From Archilochus colubris (Eukaryota; Chordata; Aves; Apodiformes; Trochilidae), in assembly GCA_023079485.1 (NCBI GenBank), contig CM041090.1, forward strand, positions 2,337,180-2,401,179: a stretch of 64,000 bases of DNA, read 5' to 3'. The notes beneath the pieces are model-generated. The model was not told where the DNA came from. It did not search any database and worked only from the letters and a program-made list of their open reading frames with translations. Positions 15,101 to 30,100 of this stretch are shown in pieces (the stretch's first letter is position 1; the number at the start of each line of letters is the position of its first letter). Position numbers and translations under genes: made by a program.

Positions 15101-18100
15101 ATTTTACTTCCAGATGAAGATGGGGTTTGTCCTTCAGTTAGCTGCCTCTGTACTGAAAAGGAGATCCCTTTTTCATTGTTAAGGTCATCACTCCCAGAAA
15201 TGTCTTTAACTTTTCTGTAAAAATATTCTACAGATGACAACCTCCTTGTTGTGTTGCCTTCACAGCATTGATCAGTATTTGGTGAGGTAGATAACTTTGA
15301 GAAAGTCTCCCTCTTCAACAAACGGCTGTGGATATAGAGAAGAAAAAAAGCACAATGCTTGCTTGAGTAATTAATGTAACAACTCTTCCTCATCAGTAAT
15401 GTCTTATGGTTAAGAGCAATGACACAGGAAGTGACAATCTTAATGCTTTTCAAAAGCAAATTCTAGCAGAGAATAAAAAAAATTAATCTGTCAGGAGCCT
15501 TATGATTCTGCAGAGAACCTGAAATACATTGGGCAATGCAAGGGAATAGCTTGATGCTATGTGGTATAGCTTGGTGTGTAGTCTCTGTAAGCTTAAGTAG
15601 CTGCAAACATTTGTTTAAATGTTAAGTTAAAAGTTAAAGTTAAAAATAAAGGATGGTTGTAAGTCATAGAAATCCACTTAGCAGAGTTCAGCTGTTTTGT
15701 GCCACCAGGATCATGCTCTGATATATAAACACCCTGGGAACCAGACTTTTTAGCATTGCATAGAGATTTTTATTCCTCTTTAGAAAGGCTGGCCAATTAA
15801 AAAGTCTCATCTAGCATCACCCCAATGATACAAATATTATGAGGGAAGAGTTTGACCCAATGTTAAAGAGATAAGGATGGAATGCACAGTACAGATCAAA
15901 GGAAAAAATGACAAACAGCACCAGTGTGCCACACAACATAGTAAGTTCACGGGTACCACAAGGTTTGGGATTGTTTCAACACATCAAAAGGATTTTTGGA
16001 TTATAGGTGGTCACTGACCATACCCTGAATGTAAATTACTTTTGAAAGTGCAGTTGGCAGATGTTAACTCACCTGGGTACCTGTGGCAGGCATGGGTTAC
16101 AGAATGAATGCTGCCTCTGCTGCAAGGAACTTGAGCCCAGTGACTTCCTTCGCTTTTGCAACTGGTGATCCAAAGAGGACCATAGAGCAGGATTTTCATT
16201 TAGGATTTGGGGTTGTTTCACACACTCTTCATTGATCCAGCAGCTAGCTTCCAGCTGCTCTAGGTTTTGCTTGGCTTCCAATAACTTCTGCTTCTTGACT
16301 ATCCTTTCCAGCTGGAATTTGACCTTTTTCCGTCTGATGTTCCTTTCTGCCTTTTTTAAGGAATATCTTCGCAGGAGCTCCAGCTGCACCAGTTGCTTCT
16401 TGTTCTGTTGTAGCAGGGAAGGGCAGATTTCCAGCCCAATGGTACTCTGCACCTCAGCCTCTGCACACTGTGTAGCCTCTGTCTGCACTGCAAACTCCCT
16501 CTGCTGATGCTGAAGGGCAGCCAGTCGCCTGTTCTCATTGATAAGCCACTGCTGGTCTGTAAATGAAATGATTGAAAGAAAGCAAAAAAAAAAAAAAAAA
16601 TGGGAAATGCACTGTTTGATGCTATCTTGTTTCTTCATTTAATCAGCCCTGCGACCTTTTTTGAGAACAAAATTTCTATGCACGTATAGAGGAGTCTTGG
16701 AAAACCATTTCTAGGAAAACACACCATTGCTACTTTTTACTGAACCACTGGGATAAGGACTTGGGTGACAACTACAAAATATAAGAAGGGGTTTGGCTAA
16801 TACAGCTAAGGAGGCTGGTGGGCAAGGCCTTCTTTGGAAGCAAGAAGTAGAACACATTTCAGTTTCTCAAAGATTACACTCAAACAATTACACTCACCTC
16901 AATTTTTGTTGTTAAAATACAGTGGAACCACTGAAAGACCTGAGTTCATTTCTGTGCACTTTTCAGACCTAGGGTATATGTTCACAGCAGTGAGGTATGT
17001 GTTCATTAGCTTTTTACTGTGAATATATAAGTATATATATATTTTACTGTCAATATGTAAGAATATATTGCCTGTGTTCCTTAGGGAATGACTGAGAGCA
17101 GAGTTAACAAGGGAACTGGAATGATAAGTAGTATCATTCCTCCTCCGTGTTATTGCAGCAAAGACAACTTCATGGCCACACTAATGAGCTAATAAATTCC
17201 TATATTTTGGGTTAAAAAAGCAGCACTTGTCCAATCTTAAAATATTACTGACTTCTCATTGCAGGATTTGAGTGTTTTACAGCTATTGTAAAACAAGCAT
17301 GTCTCCTACTTCCTTTTGCTCCTAACCTTTCATCCTTGACTGAACCAAGAAACCCCATCTGCAAAGTATTTTCTCTCACTTACCCAGGCATGCTGAAAAT
17401 GGAGGAAACCCAGAACCATGCTAAGGAACTTTGTTTAGCACAGGAAATGGCAGTTTTTTTGCTCTCCTTCATCAGCAGCAAGACCAGTGAGCCTCCCCCT
17501 CTAAGCCCAGTTTGGATCTGCCCCATTTGCAGAGGTAGCTGCAAGGTCCTAGTCCTGTGGATGGTCATGACACCACCAAAGTGGGTTGAAGAGAAGGCTA
17601 CAAGGAAGCCAGCCATGTAGGCACCTGCTGGACACTTCTGCCAGACTCTCTAAACCCATCTGATGGGTACTTCCCAAGCAACACAAACCCTGGGTGGCAT
17701 CTGGCTGAGGTAGAGCAACAACCACACATTTACTACCTGCTCTAGCTATGTAGGGCTGGTCCAACAAGCACTTGCCAAAACAGCCTGACAGGAGCCCTTG
17801 TATGTGAGTACTTTAGCATGTAACCTATTTGAAATAAATACAAGACTCCCATACAAATGTAATTCACACCAGTCAATGTGTGTTTTTCATAAAATCACCA
17901 CTCTGCTCCACACAGGGAGTTAGTTTCTCTGCTTTTGTTAATATCCCCCATATTTCATAACTGCTAAATATGCTCACAAACCAGCTGATTAACCCAACTG
18001 AATAAGAAAATACATTTCCTCTGCTTACACACTCAGTCTTCTCTAAATATTCAGAACCTGAACAGGCTGATTGATTTTTAACCCTGAAGGAAAGACTATT

Positions 18101-21100
18101 TTCAAAATGTTTTATTGCACTCTGGGGATGTGCTTAGAGGTTTTTCAGAGTGCACAGGCTTCAGTCTGAGCTATGATGATCTGTAGCAATCAAAGGAAGG
18201 GTTTATTGAGATCACCACTGCCAGATTGAGTCTGATAGCTTGGACATATTCTCTTAATGAGGCAGAGTTTGTTCATTTGTATGCTGCTATAAAAATACAC
18301 ATATTCAGCTGCAAAAAGCAAACAAAAAATACCCTTAGCTGAAAAAGCAATGTAAAAATCACAGGCAAGGTTCCTTGACAAGTAGAGCACTTCTCAAAGG
18401 ACCAAACCTTTACAAAGCACTTACCAGCATCAACATTTTTTTATTGGCTGGTTTTACCCTGAATCTGCAGTCCTTTACTGAAAAATCAGCCTTTCATTGC
18501 TTATTCAGGGGTTAGAAATAAAGAGGTATTTAAGTCTGATGTGATGAACCAGGGCTACCCACAGCTCTGCACAGCTCAGCTGCAAGAGAGGAATTCTGGG
18601 CTGTGTCAGTTCCCCTGACAGAGGAAATCATCAGAGCACAGGCATTCTCAGCATCCCTTCTTTGGTGCCTACTGATCTTGTTTAACATATTTCCTTAGTG
18701 ATCCCTCCCACAATGATCTCCTGTCCTTTTTTTGCTGGCAGCTCCACACACACACAGAAGCAGAAATTCTAACTCTATGGTTACTCGACAGGTAAAAAGG
18801 GAAGCATTTTAGTAATTATTTTTTTCTTTATTATTATTCTATTATTTCTATTATTTCTATTATATTTCTATAATTATTTCTATTATTATTTCTTTATTTA
18901 TTATTTATTATTATTTTAAAATATTTTCACACACAAAGCTTTTTCTCAACTCTCTTTCCAGATCTGTCCTCATTAGCATGTTTCTAGCAAGCAGAAGATT
19001 TGGCAGATAAGTCTCCCTGCAACACAGCTGCAAGCTCCAAGATGCTAATTAATCTCTGCCCACAATTTAGTCTCTGTCAGAAGCTGACACACAGAGGGCA
19101 CAGAAAAGGTGAAGAACTTTGGTGGCTTTCCAAGTGATGTATTGTATTTGGCTGGCAAAAACTACCTGCCTGGCTAAGATTCTCATGAACACAGCAAAAC
19201 CAGCAGAACTGGGTGGAAGCAGAGAAGGTCTAGAGAGCCACAAAATAAAGTTATTAGGAAAATTCTTCCAGTTCTCTGTACTATCTAGACATCCTCAGTC
19301 CATTCCTGCAACATCCCAATTTCCCTTTGATCTCTTCATTGGGGCTGGCATAATTAAAAGATAGCAGACTCTATAAGTTTAGGTCTGAGATGCTTCCAAA
19401 AATTCACAGACATTTTCTTCTTCAAGAAACCAAAAGCAAGTTTTGCCAGCTGGGAACAGTGCCCTTGTATTAGGCATACTTTGCTTATCAAGAAACCTCC
19501 ATCAAATCACTCACTATGAAGACAAACTAGAGGACTGTAGAACAAGATAAACCAGGTGCCTCGAATTGCCAGTGAGTGGGTGTGAGTCCACCTGTGCCTG
19601 GTTAGGACAGGCCCCTATTGGGCATGAGCAAGATCAGGGGGCCAATAAAGGTGGGACACACACCCACCAAGGAAGCTCACTCTGGTGCGAGGCAATGGAG
19701 AGGCCAGCAGCTCGTCGAGCCTCTGGAGCAAGAAAGGCTCTTCCTGCTACACTTCTACCCTGGAAGCGCTGTGTGGTGGCTGGAGTCCTGGAAGAGACCA
19801 GCAGCTCGTCGAGCTTCAGGAGCAAGAATGGCTCCTCCCGCTTCGGAGGACACTGTAAGTACCCAATTTCAGTAGTCAGGAAGACTTATTGTTCTCAAAT
19901 GAGTCTATAAACTCATTAAGGGGCAGCCCAACCCCTCCCAAGATGTTCTGCTGAATATATCTGCCTTCATTCAAGGCACCTCTGGGGCCAGGAGCCTCCA
20001 ACACTAAAAAATATTTCTGCAAATATGCTGTGTCTCCCCCTTCTTACAGAGCTATTTACCATTAACAAAATCTCAGCACTGATCTGGCCTTTTGTACTCC
20101 TGCATAACACTGCAGAACTGCCAAGAAACTACTGCAATTTGAACCAAAGCCTGTCTGTCTTTTTTTTAATCCAGCTTTTGTTTAAAACAAATTTAGCAGT
20201 GGAGAATGTAATAACACTAATCAGTCATCTTCAGAGTATATAAAACCTGCATCTTATTTTCAACCTGAATTTTTCACACTTCAGTTTCTATCCCCAGAAT
20301 ATCTTCATACTATAAAATGGCAAGGTGTGTATGGAAATACTGACCACATAAAAGCCAATTAAATTCTCTCTCCCTTAACTGGGGATGGGATTTCAGCACC
20401 AAACTTCAATGTACCACCAATTTCTTTGTTCTCATTGTTTAAAACTAAAAGAAAATTAATTTTGAGCCATGGTCTTACACCATGGCCCTGTTTTTCCCAA
20501 TGAGTAAAATTCATTAAAACCACCCAAAAAAGGTGGTGTTACAGGTGACATCATCAGTGACATGTAAAGAGAGTATCTCAATTGACACACAACTTGTGGT
20601 AGGAGCTGTCACAGTTATCTCAGTTTCAACCTCCTGGAACAACTCCTTGGCTGAAGCACCAGGTATATCACAAGAAAAACAGAAAGCACAAGAGCAGACT
20701 CATCTATTGTGCACCACGATAAAAACTTCCACCCTTCATCTAAAGCATTACTGGGACAAAAATACCAAGAAGATGAAAGCAAGCAGCAATGGCAGGGAAG
20801 AGGCAGGCACCCACTTTCTTGGATTTGCTGATTGATGAGTGCTTGGTCGTTTTCTAGCTCCTTCTCAGCTTTGATCTGTCCTCTCAGGATCTGCTGCTCC
20901 AAATCCTCAACATAGAGCTGCTGCTGCTGGATCTGTCTTCTGTGGAAAGCTTCCTGCTCTCTCAGTTTCTGCTTGTACTCTTCCCGCACAGCATCTATTT
21001 CTCTGCTGATAGAAATGTTGACAGTGAATTTAAACAAATATTTGTAATTAAACAAGTTATCTTATTAAAGAAAGACAAGACAACATTCAAGATACTCTGT

Positions 21101-24100
21101 TGTTAAGTAAGCTCCTGGTGGTGAAGCAGCTGTGTGTATGAATGTCACAGCAGGCTACAAATCCTGTATCATAAAGGACATGTACCAAACATGAAAACTC
21201 TTGTGGTAAAGCAGAAAATTCCAGCACCAGAAAGATATCAGCAAGAAGACTTTAAAAGATATCATAACTTTTCATTTTGCTGGGGATCTTCCAAAAATGA
21301 AATTGGACGTGGGGGGTTGTTTATAAAATTTTTGGGTTTTGTTATAAAATTTTATAACCACTACACAGGGTACTTGTCATCTAAATACTTCCAAGTGCTG
21401 CTTCTCTCCTTGGAGGAGAATTGTGCTCAGAGAAGTGATTAACCTGTGGAAAGCTGCCTTACAGTCCCCTCCAGCATGTTTGGTGCCAAAATCTTACACA
21501 CAGACACACACAGAGTAACAATCAAAATATTAACTATTCTTAGCCTAATCCCTGATGATAATCAAAGCTATTCCACATTATCATCAGACATTCTTAGCAT
21601 TAAAATCATTTATAGAGGTGATACATGATCTTTGCCTCGTTTTGTTTCTAAACAATGAAGGATTACATGAAACCTCAAAAAATTCAGTCCTTGGGGATGG
21701 AAATTAATTAGAGTATCTTTTACTAATGAAATAAATGATGTATTTATTGTACTTTAAAAGACAGCAAAGATATAAAAACTCTAAAGAGTCCCCTAGGGTC
21801 AAAAGAAAACAAAAATATAATTTCAAAGGGAATATTTTGTAAATATCATGTTGCTTGTAAAATCATTACCAATACAAGGTCACCTGTGTGAAAAGAGTGT
21901 TAGAGTTTTGCTACATAGGAATTAACTTGAAATCTCTACATAGAACTGTAAGGATGTGTTCAAAAGCAAGCACTTCTACAGCAGCAACTTTGATTCTGTG
22001 TGCTGGGTTCATCACAAAACAGATCAAACAATTAAGCAGCCAAAACCTACAAATCTTCTGGAGCACCTTTCCATAGCACATGCATTTCACTGTCTCAAGA
22101 AGCAGGAAAAAGCCTCACTACATGAAAGCCTGAAGAGTCTCAGTTATTTACAATAAGACTGTGACCCTTTTCCTCACCTATGGAAACCAGAATTCAGTTT
22201 GGTTTTAATGTTTATGTAAATGTAATGCTGGTGAGAGCAACTGAAAAGGAACATCTCCTGTTTAACTGTCTGGCATGGTGCAAACAGAACACAAGCTTTG
22301 CTACTGCCATCTGCTAAATGCTTTATGTATGCTTGGGACCCAAAGGAACATATGATGAGAAGAGGCAGCTCCAAGATCTGTTTGTCCTTGGCTTGGCTAC
22401 AAAGATGCCAACAATCTGTGATTTGCAATTTTTTCCCTCTCAGATAAGCTGTAATTGATCCCCAGGAAGTGGGGATGGGATGCCTCATTTCTCATTCAGC
22501 TGCAGTAGGCTTGAAGTGACACTTTGCTGCAGCACTGCATGGCTATTACAAAGCTCCAGCTGTTCAGGTGTTCTTAATGCCACCAACTACTGAGGGACAA
22601 ACTCAGATCTTAAAGCTTAAAGCTAGACTGGTGAACTGAAGAAGAATCACTTTTCAAATAGAGTATTAAATATGAAGGATCTCATCTAGCTCCCATGGTT
22701 TTCAGGTTAACTCTGAAGGAGGCTTTCCCTGAATGCAGCTTCCAGGTTATCTTCCACATTTTCCAAGGGAAAGGTAATGGAACAGCCACTGCATTCTGAC
22801 CTGAGACAAAACCTCTCTGATTTTGGAGCAGTTACATCACCTCTGTGCTTTCATGTACTTAGGCTTCAAGGTCCTCAGGGCAAGGACTGGATGCCTGTGC
22901 ATCAAACCTCATCTGCAAGGCCCTGATTCCATATGAAGTTCCTGATCTGTTAAACCCAGGAAGCCTGAATAGTGATTGTAAATGCTAAGTTTCTGTGCAT
23001 ACTCTGATGATGGGGCAGTCTTTAGCTGTTTTGCTAGCAGACATATATAAGCTCTGAATCCTACAGTGGTATGAAAGTTGAGAAACATGAGTCTACATTT
23101 TTCACTGGACAACTGCATGACCTTGGGGAATCACTTAGTTTGAGAAATGTATGAAAGAAGCAAAGTACATTAATCAACGAGGTTTAATACCATCAAATAT
23201 AACAAATTCAAATATCAGAAGAGCTGATTTATATTAATTCAGTATTAGTAGCAGCATTCTGCATGAGGCTGAGAAAACTGAGTAAATCATTGCCAATAAG
23301 GCTCAAAAGGGAAGCACGATAGTAAAAAAGGAGACAGAGAATTCTTGTTATGCAACTGTTTACTATACTAGATCAAATAAAATTCCTCTTACAAAATGTT
23401 TAAAATTTTTCCTAACCATGACTTGTAGCTCTCAGCCATCCTTTCCATAAAACTGGCCCACCAGGGTTCAAACTATTTACAAATTGAAACCCAGAACATT
23501 TAAGTATATGCAAAAACTCAGTGCTGCATTTCAATTCAAAGACCTCCCAATGCTTGTAGAGGTGGTCAGGTAACATCTGTCCACAGCTGGGAGAGGCTCA
23601 CAAGCTCTCCCCATACTTTCCAGCAGTGCTGAAACCACCCACCCCACCCATAAATTACCAGAGAACAAGCAATGCAAACAATGCACATGGAAGCCTCTTG
23701 GTTGCTGTTCTAAGCAACACCAGTGTGTTCCCTGCATGTGGTAATGGCTTTTTTGCTGAACTAACATGAAACTTAGATCCTTTCCAACAGGCACAGCACA
23801 GCCAAACTTCTGTTATTAATCACAGCTCCACACCAGGACTACACCCCAAAAAGGCAGAGTGCAGAGTCACACCCATACTTCCCTTTAAACCTTTAAAAAC
23901 CCTCAAAACCCAAACATGGCACAGCTACCACTACAGCATTATTACAGCTTTTGTTCTGGTGATGCAGGTAGTGGGTACAATCCTCTCTCTCTAAGGTTAA
24001 AGCCTCTGTAATAAAATACTGTTGCTCAGGTTACATACATGAGTTGCAGTTCTGTTATTTCTGTGCCTCTTTCCTTCATCTCCTAATTTTTAATAGCACA

Positions 24101-27100
24101 AAACAGAAACCAGGCAGAGCAGCAAGAGAGGTCTGAGAACAGAGATTGAACATTAAACACTGTTTTACGAAGTTGCCTCTTAAAAATGGTTTTCTCAAAC
24201 AGAACAAAAAGATAATGAAAATCCATGCAGAGCCACTGACATAATACAGGTATGCCAGGAGGTGTTTTTCCTCTGGCCATGGGACTTTGGGAGCAAAATG
24301 ACAACCTGGTTTGGGTTTGGGACACAGATCTGTCTGTCACAGAAACTGCTGAAACCCAGACCAAGAAGTAAGAATTCTCCTTTTCTACCTTCAAACGTGC
24401 TGTGTCACATCAACACACTCTTGCTGGTTTGTGGAAATAACAGATAAACTAAACTGAAAAACAAGGTGAAAATGGCCCAGAAAGAAAACAAGAGATTCAT
24501 GCACACTTCCTACCTAAATCACCTAATAGATAATTTAAAGAACAATCAGTTTGTGTAATAGATGTTTGATGAGTTAAACTAGAAACAAGTATAAATCCAG
24601 TTCACATAAGAATTTAGTCGTATTTTGGAATAGGTAGATGACACCAGTCATTTCTTTCATCTAAAACACCTTAAATCAGATGTATTGCTGAATTTATACT
24701 TGACATACAGGAATACTGAGATATAAAAATCAAGCACAGAACAATTGCTACTATTGCTTGTATTCCTGCCTTCACACATAAACAATCTATACTCAGTATA
24801 GTTCTAGCAGGAAAAATTATAACCTTAGGACTAACATAAGACAAGCAGCTTAATTTCTTATATCAAGACATGCATAAAATCCTGGTTTCACAGGACCAGC
24901 ACACAGAATATAGATTATTCTGCACAGAATTTTAGAAAAGCATGCAGGTTTTTAGGTGTACCAAAAGCAGCAAGAAGTGTCAACAGCTACCCCTCCTCCA
25001 AGTAAACCTTTAAAAACAGCAAGTAAAATTACACCAGTAAAACAATCGGCCTTAAACTAAAGATAATCACAGATTACTGAAAAAATTTTCATATTATACC
25101 AAGGCTGCTGGATTGGTTTTCCATCTCATTTTTCTCTCCACAAAGTTTGCATGACGCATGCTAAATGAACCATCTGTAAATCCACATTTTTTTCCCAGTC
25201 TTTTTTTGTCGTCAGCTCTCCGGGATCCTATTGTGCAAGTCTCCTCCCCTCTTCCCCAAACATTTCTGCTGCTGATGCAGAGGCTGACGGCTGCTACAGC
25301 ATAATGCAGCTTTCAGTAACTATGGCAGCAATAGCCCTGTCGTGAGGCTGAATGCCTCCTGTAACAAAATCTTAAGGCTCAAATAGAGAAACTCAAGTGC
25401 AAAATAACCAGTGCTGCTAAAAGCTGAAATCTTCTGATTTTGCCAAAGATAACATCAGTCAAGTCAGCATCCTCATACTCCCGTCTGCCTGGTGTGCGAG
25501 TTCCCTTTTCCTTTTATGGCTGATTTTTTCCAGGGGGAGAAGAGTTAATAATAAAGCAGAAAAAATAGATGTTGGCAAGGCATTTTGCACCTTTGCAAGT
25601 CTCACAGCACTGAGAGCAATCACAAGTCAGGCTTACGAGCCTATCCAGTGATCTGCATCCATCCTCATGCTCCATCCTCCCCCTCCAACCGTGTCCAATC
25701 CAGGGCTCTTCCCGCAGGGCCTGGGAGCATCACGCAGCAGCAGGCACCATGCAGCTGCATCAGTCTGCATCTGCTCCTGCCTAGCACAGAGGCCCAAACC
25801 TCTCACTTTTTCCTCCCTCAAGCAAAGGGAAGAGTGATGAAGGAGAGAGGAAGACCTTGTATCACCTCTTCCACCAGCCTCCTGCAGCAATGCCACTCAA
25901 AATTCTTAACAGAAACTGGGGGGCGATGAGCTGGAAACCAGAAATCAGTCAGAACAGCCAGAAGAGGCAGAAACCTTGAAAAATGAGGGACCTTGGAAGT
26001 GTACTCATAGAGTAATCCCCTTCACAGATGTTACTATCAGGTATTGGATTTCTGATTGCTGGTTGGTGTACAGAAAAACCAAACCAGTGCAAGTTTTTGT
26101 CCTGTTTTTTTTTTTCCCCCACACAAATCTTTGTGGTTTTTTTTCTTTGCCTAAGGTCCTGTAACAACAGTAAGGGAGACTTATTTAAGGTAAGCCTTTA
26201 AACACAGTTTAAACCTCTTTTTAGCATTAAGTCACAGGCATGAGACACAGCCACACACTCCAGTAAAGGTGACAGCTGCCTTGCTAAATTCCAGTTCAGC
26301 TAGAACTACAATCTATGACATCTTCTGCCCTTATAATCTCAATAATTTATAGAATCAGTGAGGTCCCCTGCTAACCCACTATATGCTGTCCTGCTGTAAG
26401 TTGCAGACTTGTAACTGACACAGAGCATTTTTCTGTGGAATAAAATATTTGAGGGATCTTCTCAAAGAGGCAAAAGATTTCTTTAACTTGTATTTGTAGA
26501 GCACTTTGAAATTCTCAAATGAAAGCTGTTAGTAAGAACTCATAGTTTTAATTTTTTACAAATATTTGGACATGTTTGCTTCACCACAATAGAATAACAA
26601 TTGTGTTGTGTTCTCCAGCATCAGATGTCATACTTAGAAGCATGCTCCAAGCAGCTAAAATTAATTCAGTGTACTGCTATCTCACTAGATAGTAACAGGA
26701 AAACTCCTGATTTTTTTTTCCAAGCCAGCAAAAGAACAAAATCAGGGTTTGCCTTCATATGCAGGGTTTACATCTGTACATATTAAGACTATGTCAGGAG
26801 CAAGTACTTCATTACCTACTAATTTGTGGTGATGTTATCATATAAGGACTGATGCTGGTTGCAAGCCTCCTGTGTGTGTGCTTCAAACATCATAAGTTTG
26901 AAGTGCTGGGGCTCTTTGGAGTAGGGTGTATGAGCAAGCAGCCAAGTAAAATACAATGAATCACACCTTTTAAAGGAAAGTTTCATGCCTAAGGTTCTAA
27001 TAGTTGAGAGGAATGGTCAAATTTTTTTCTCTCTGATTTCTCAAAATATTTTAACAATTAGAGGTTGAACTGGTAATTCAGTACATGGAAAGCAAATAAG

Positions 27101-30100
27101 AAAAATAGCATCATCTCAGCAAGACAAGAGGGCAGGGTCTCAAGTTGTGCCAGGGGAGGTTTAGGTTGGATATTAGAAAGAATTTCTTTCTGGAGAGGGT
27201 GATCAGACATTGGAATGGGCTGCCCAGGGAAGTAGTGGATTCTCCATCCCTGGAGATATTTCAAAAGAGACTGGATGTGGCACTCAGTGCCATGGGCTGG
27301 GAACTGCAGCAGCAGTGGATCAAGGGTTGGACTTGATGATCTCTGAGGCCCCTTCCAACCCAGCCAGTTCTATACTAACAGCATGAGAGATAGGGCTGTA
27401 AGTATTCATGACCATAATATACACATTCAGATGCTTTGAAATAAAAATAATCTAGAAACTGATAGGTTTCCATGGGTTTATGGACTCTAATAAGGAACTG
27501 ATGATCCTTTCATTTCTTCTGGATTTTTATGTACAGCTGCTCTGCTCTGCATGTTCTGTGCTAAGACTTCTTTTTTGGACCCTTACACAAAGCCATTTTC
27601 TTCTCACCAGAAGAGAACTCAATTTGTCCAAGGAATTTTCAGTATAGCAATAAGTACTCTCACCACCTACTAGTGATGATGTATACATATAATACAATGT
27701 AATACAATATGTATATATATATAATTTAATATATTTTATGTTTCTTATATAGTGTATATTAGTAATGTCAGTGTAAATCCCACTCATCATGCATGTAAAA
27801 TACAGGTTATGCATGCAACAAAGCTGCAAAACCTGTACACAAGATCTAGCCTGAAGGAGCCTAGCTTGCATCTCTTCTGGATGCAATCAGTGTGGCACAG
27901 CAGAGAGACAAAGCTGGAGGGGTAAAAAAACTCAGCATGATTTAGACACATTAGTATTCTTACCTTAGTTCAGGAGAACATTTTTCTTTACAGCTTCTAC
28001 ATTTTTGACTGTAAAAATAAAAATAGGAAATCATACAGATGTTCAAAAAGAAGGCACTGAAGCCTATTACACACAGAGATGTTATTGTGATTTTCAGTGG
28101 GCTCTAAGATACAGATTACTAGCAGCTGGGAGAGCATTGAAAACTATAAAAGGAAATGAGAGAGGAAGAGAGACACAAACACACAGCTTGCCCTGTTCTT
28201 ATATTTTCCTCTAAGCATCTCTTTCTGACAGAGACAAGACCTTGCACTAGGTGGACTTTTACTGATGAATAAATAAGCACTGCCTGTAGTCCACTTAGTC
28301 CTGTGTTACTGTTTGCAAAGTATCTCAGACACACATTTTAGTACCTGAAACTGACTTTTCTTCAGGGAAACAGGACATTTGAGAGAGTGCAGATATCCGG
28401 GTTTATTCTCATATCATAGATCTTAGGGTAGGTGTCCCAATCATAACCTTTTCCCTGAGTAAAACTACTTGTCTGGACAGAAATGCAGATTTCTGGAGTG
28501 GATCAATTCAGTTTACCTTTGCCAAAAAAACTATCCAAGAGGAAAAAAAGACCACAGAACCATGTAAGGTGGAAGGCAACTAGTATTAGACATAGTTCAT
28601 AGCTTATTCCTGTAAGAGATGAACATTCATGACACTCAAGTGAATGCAATACTATAATGCTTTTCATTTTCACTGAAGTAACCATTTGAAACACTTTAAG
28701 TAAGTATGAGGGTAATGTTAAGCAGTGTAGTATGCATAGTGCTGTTAAAGGAATTTAAAAAATGTATCAGCACAAACAAATCTGATATCTGAATGTGGGT
28801 CTGAAAAAAGAACAGAAAACTTCTGGAGTTCTGTCGGGTTAAAAAGGGGAAAATGAAGTTCAGTTCTGTGCCAAAATTCACAATGCTCTGGGATTTCTGC
28901 AAATTTTTCTAGGACCATCAACAAAAACTCCACCTCTGATGCTTATATACACATAAAGAGCAACTTGGTATCTACTTTTCAAGGTCATTAGGCAACCCCT
29001 TATTTTTAAATTCTTTGTATTTTTTACGAAGAAAAACCAGAAGTGATGTATAAAATGTAACTCAGTAAAGAAACAAAACGAAATACCAGTTTGTACAGAA
29101 AGGTATCACTGCAGCAAATGAAAAGCAAATGCAGAGATTAGATACATTGAAGAGAACACACAGAAACACACTACCCAAGGTGGAAAGCAAGCCACTTGAC
29201 TAAAAGTATGAATAGATGTTCAAAAGAGGGAGAACATTCTATGCTCATAAAAACCACTTCTTCTAGAAAGAAGCAGAAGACTCCCAGCATGTTACCACAC
29301 CAAAAACACTCTAGCAAGAAGCAGAACTATCAACAGATATGCATGAAAAGATGGCTGTTTCTTGCCTTTAACAGGTCAACTGAATGTGCCAGGCTGAGAG
29401 GAATTAAAAAAGAGAAAGAACCCAATTACATTTAATGCTGTGATATTCTGTTTTCAATGTTATGAATGGAAACACAGGAGATACCTTAATTCATTTTCCT
29501 CATCCATATTAATCACTGTTTTCATCACACCAATCCTTTCCCTTCCAGAAAAGCACATTAAAAGCACACATCCAAGAGGGAATCACAGTGGCTTTTTTTG
29601 ACATAAGGGCTCAGTGAGGACCTGACCTTCCACCACAAATTAGCAGGGAAACTGAATTGGTAATAATTACCTTGGCTAAAGCATATCTAGAGAAGTTCAT
29701 GCTGTGCACTGGAGTAAGAATATTGTAAAAATTACACATTAGCTCTTGAATCAGAACAGCTCCAGTGCAGCTGTGCAAGTGAACCAAGTTAAGGCTGACA
29801 GTCTCATCTGAGGCATTTTCTCAACTGTGCATTAATATTCACTGTGCATCAATAAATACTTCTTCAGGGGTTTTGCTTGGATATTACAACATTTTATACT
29901 ACTCAGTTGGCCAAAGCATTTTCTTGGACACTTTCATTTGATCACTTGAAAACATGATGGGACCTTTCTATGTACAGTGTGGTTTTGTCTGAACCAAGTC
30001 CTGGTGGCAGTCATCATCCCACATGAGAAATGATTCATTTGTTTGGCTGGTTTTTTTTTACTTACTTGTCAAGAGTAGAAAGTATATAATGAGGAGAATG

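Larger units (their letters stand above)
16557..20814 (-). other. STARD9 intron with AT tract and LTR element
   Basis: Contains an imperfect TTATTTCTA simple repeat (18816-18924) and an LTR copy (19536-19845). A poly-A run of the non-coding strand lies just inside the acceptor at 16586-16600. Confidence 0.8.
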
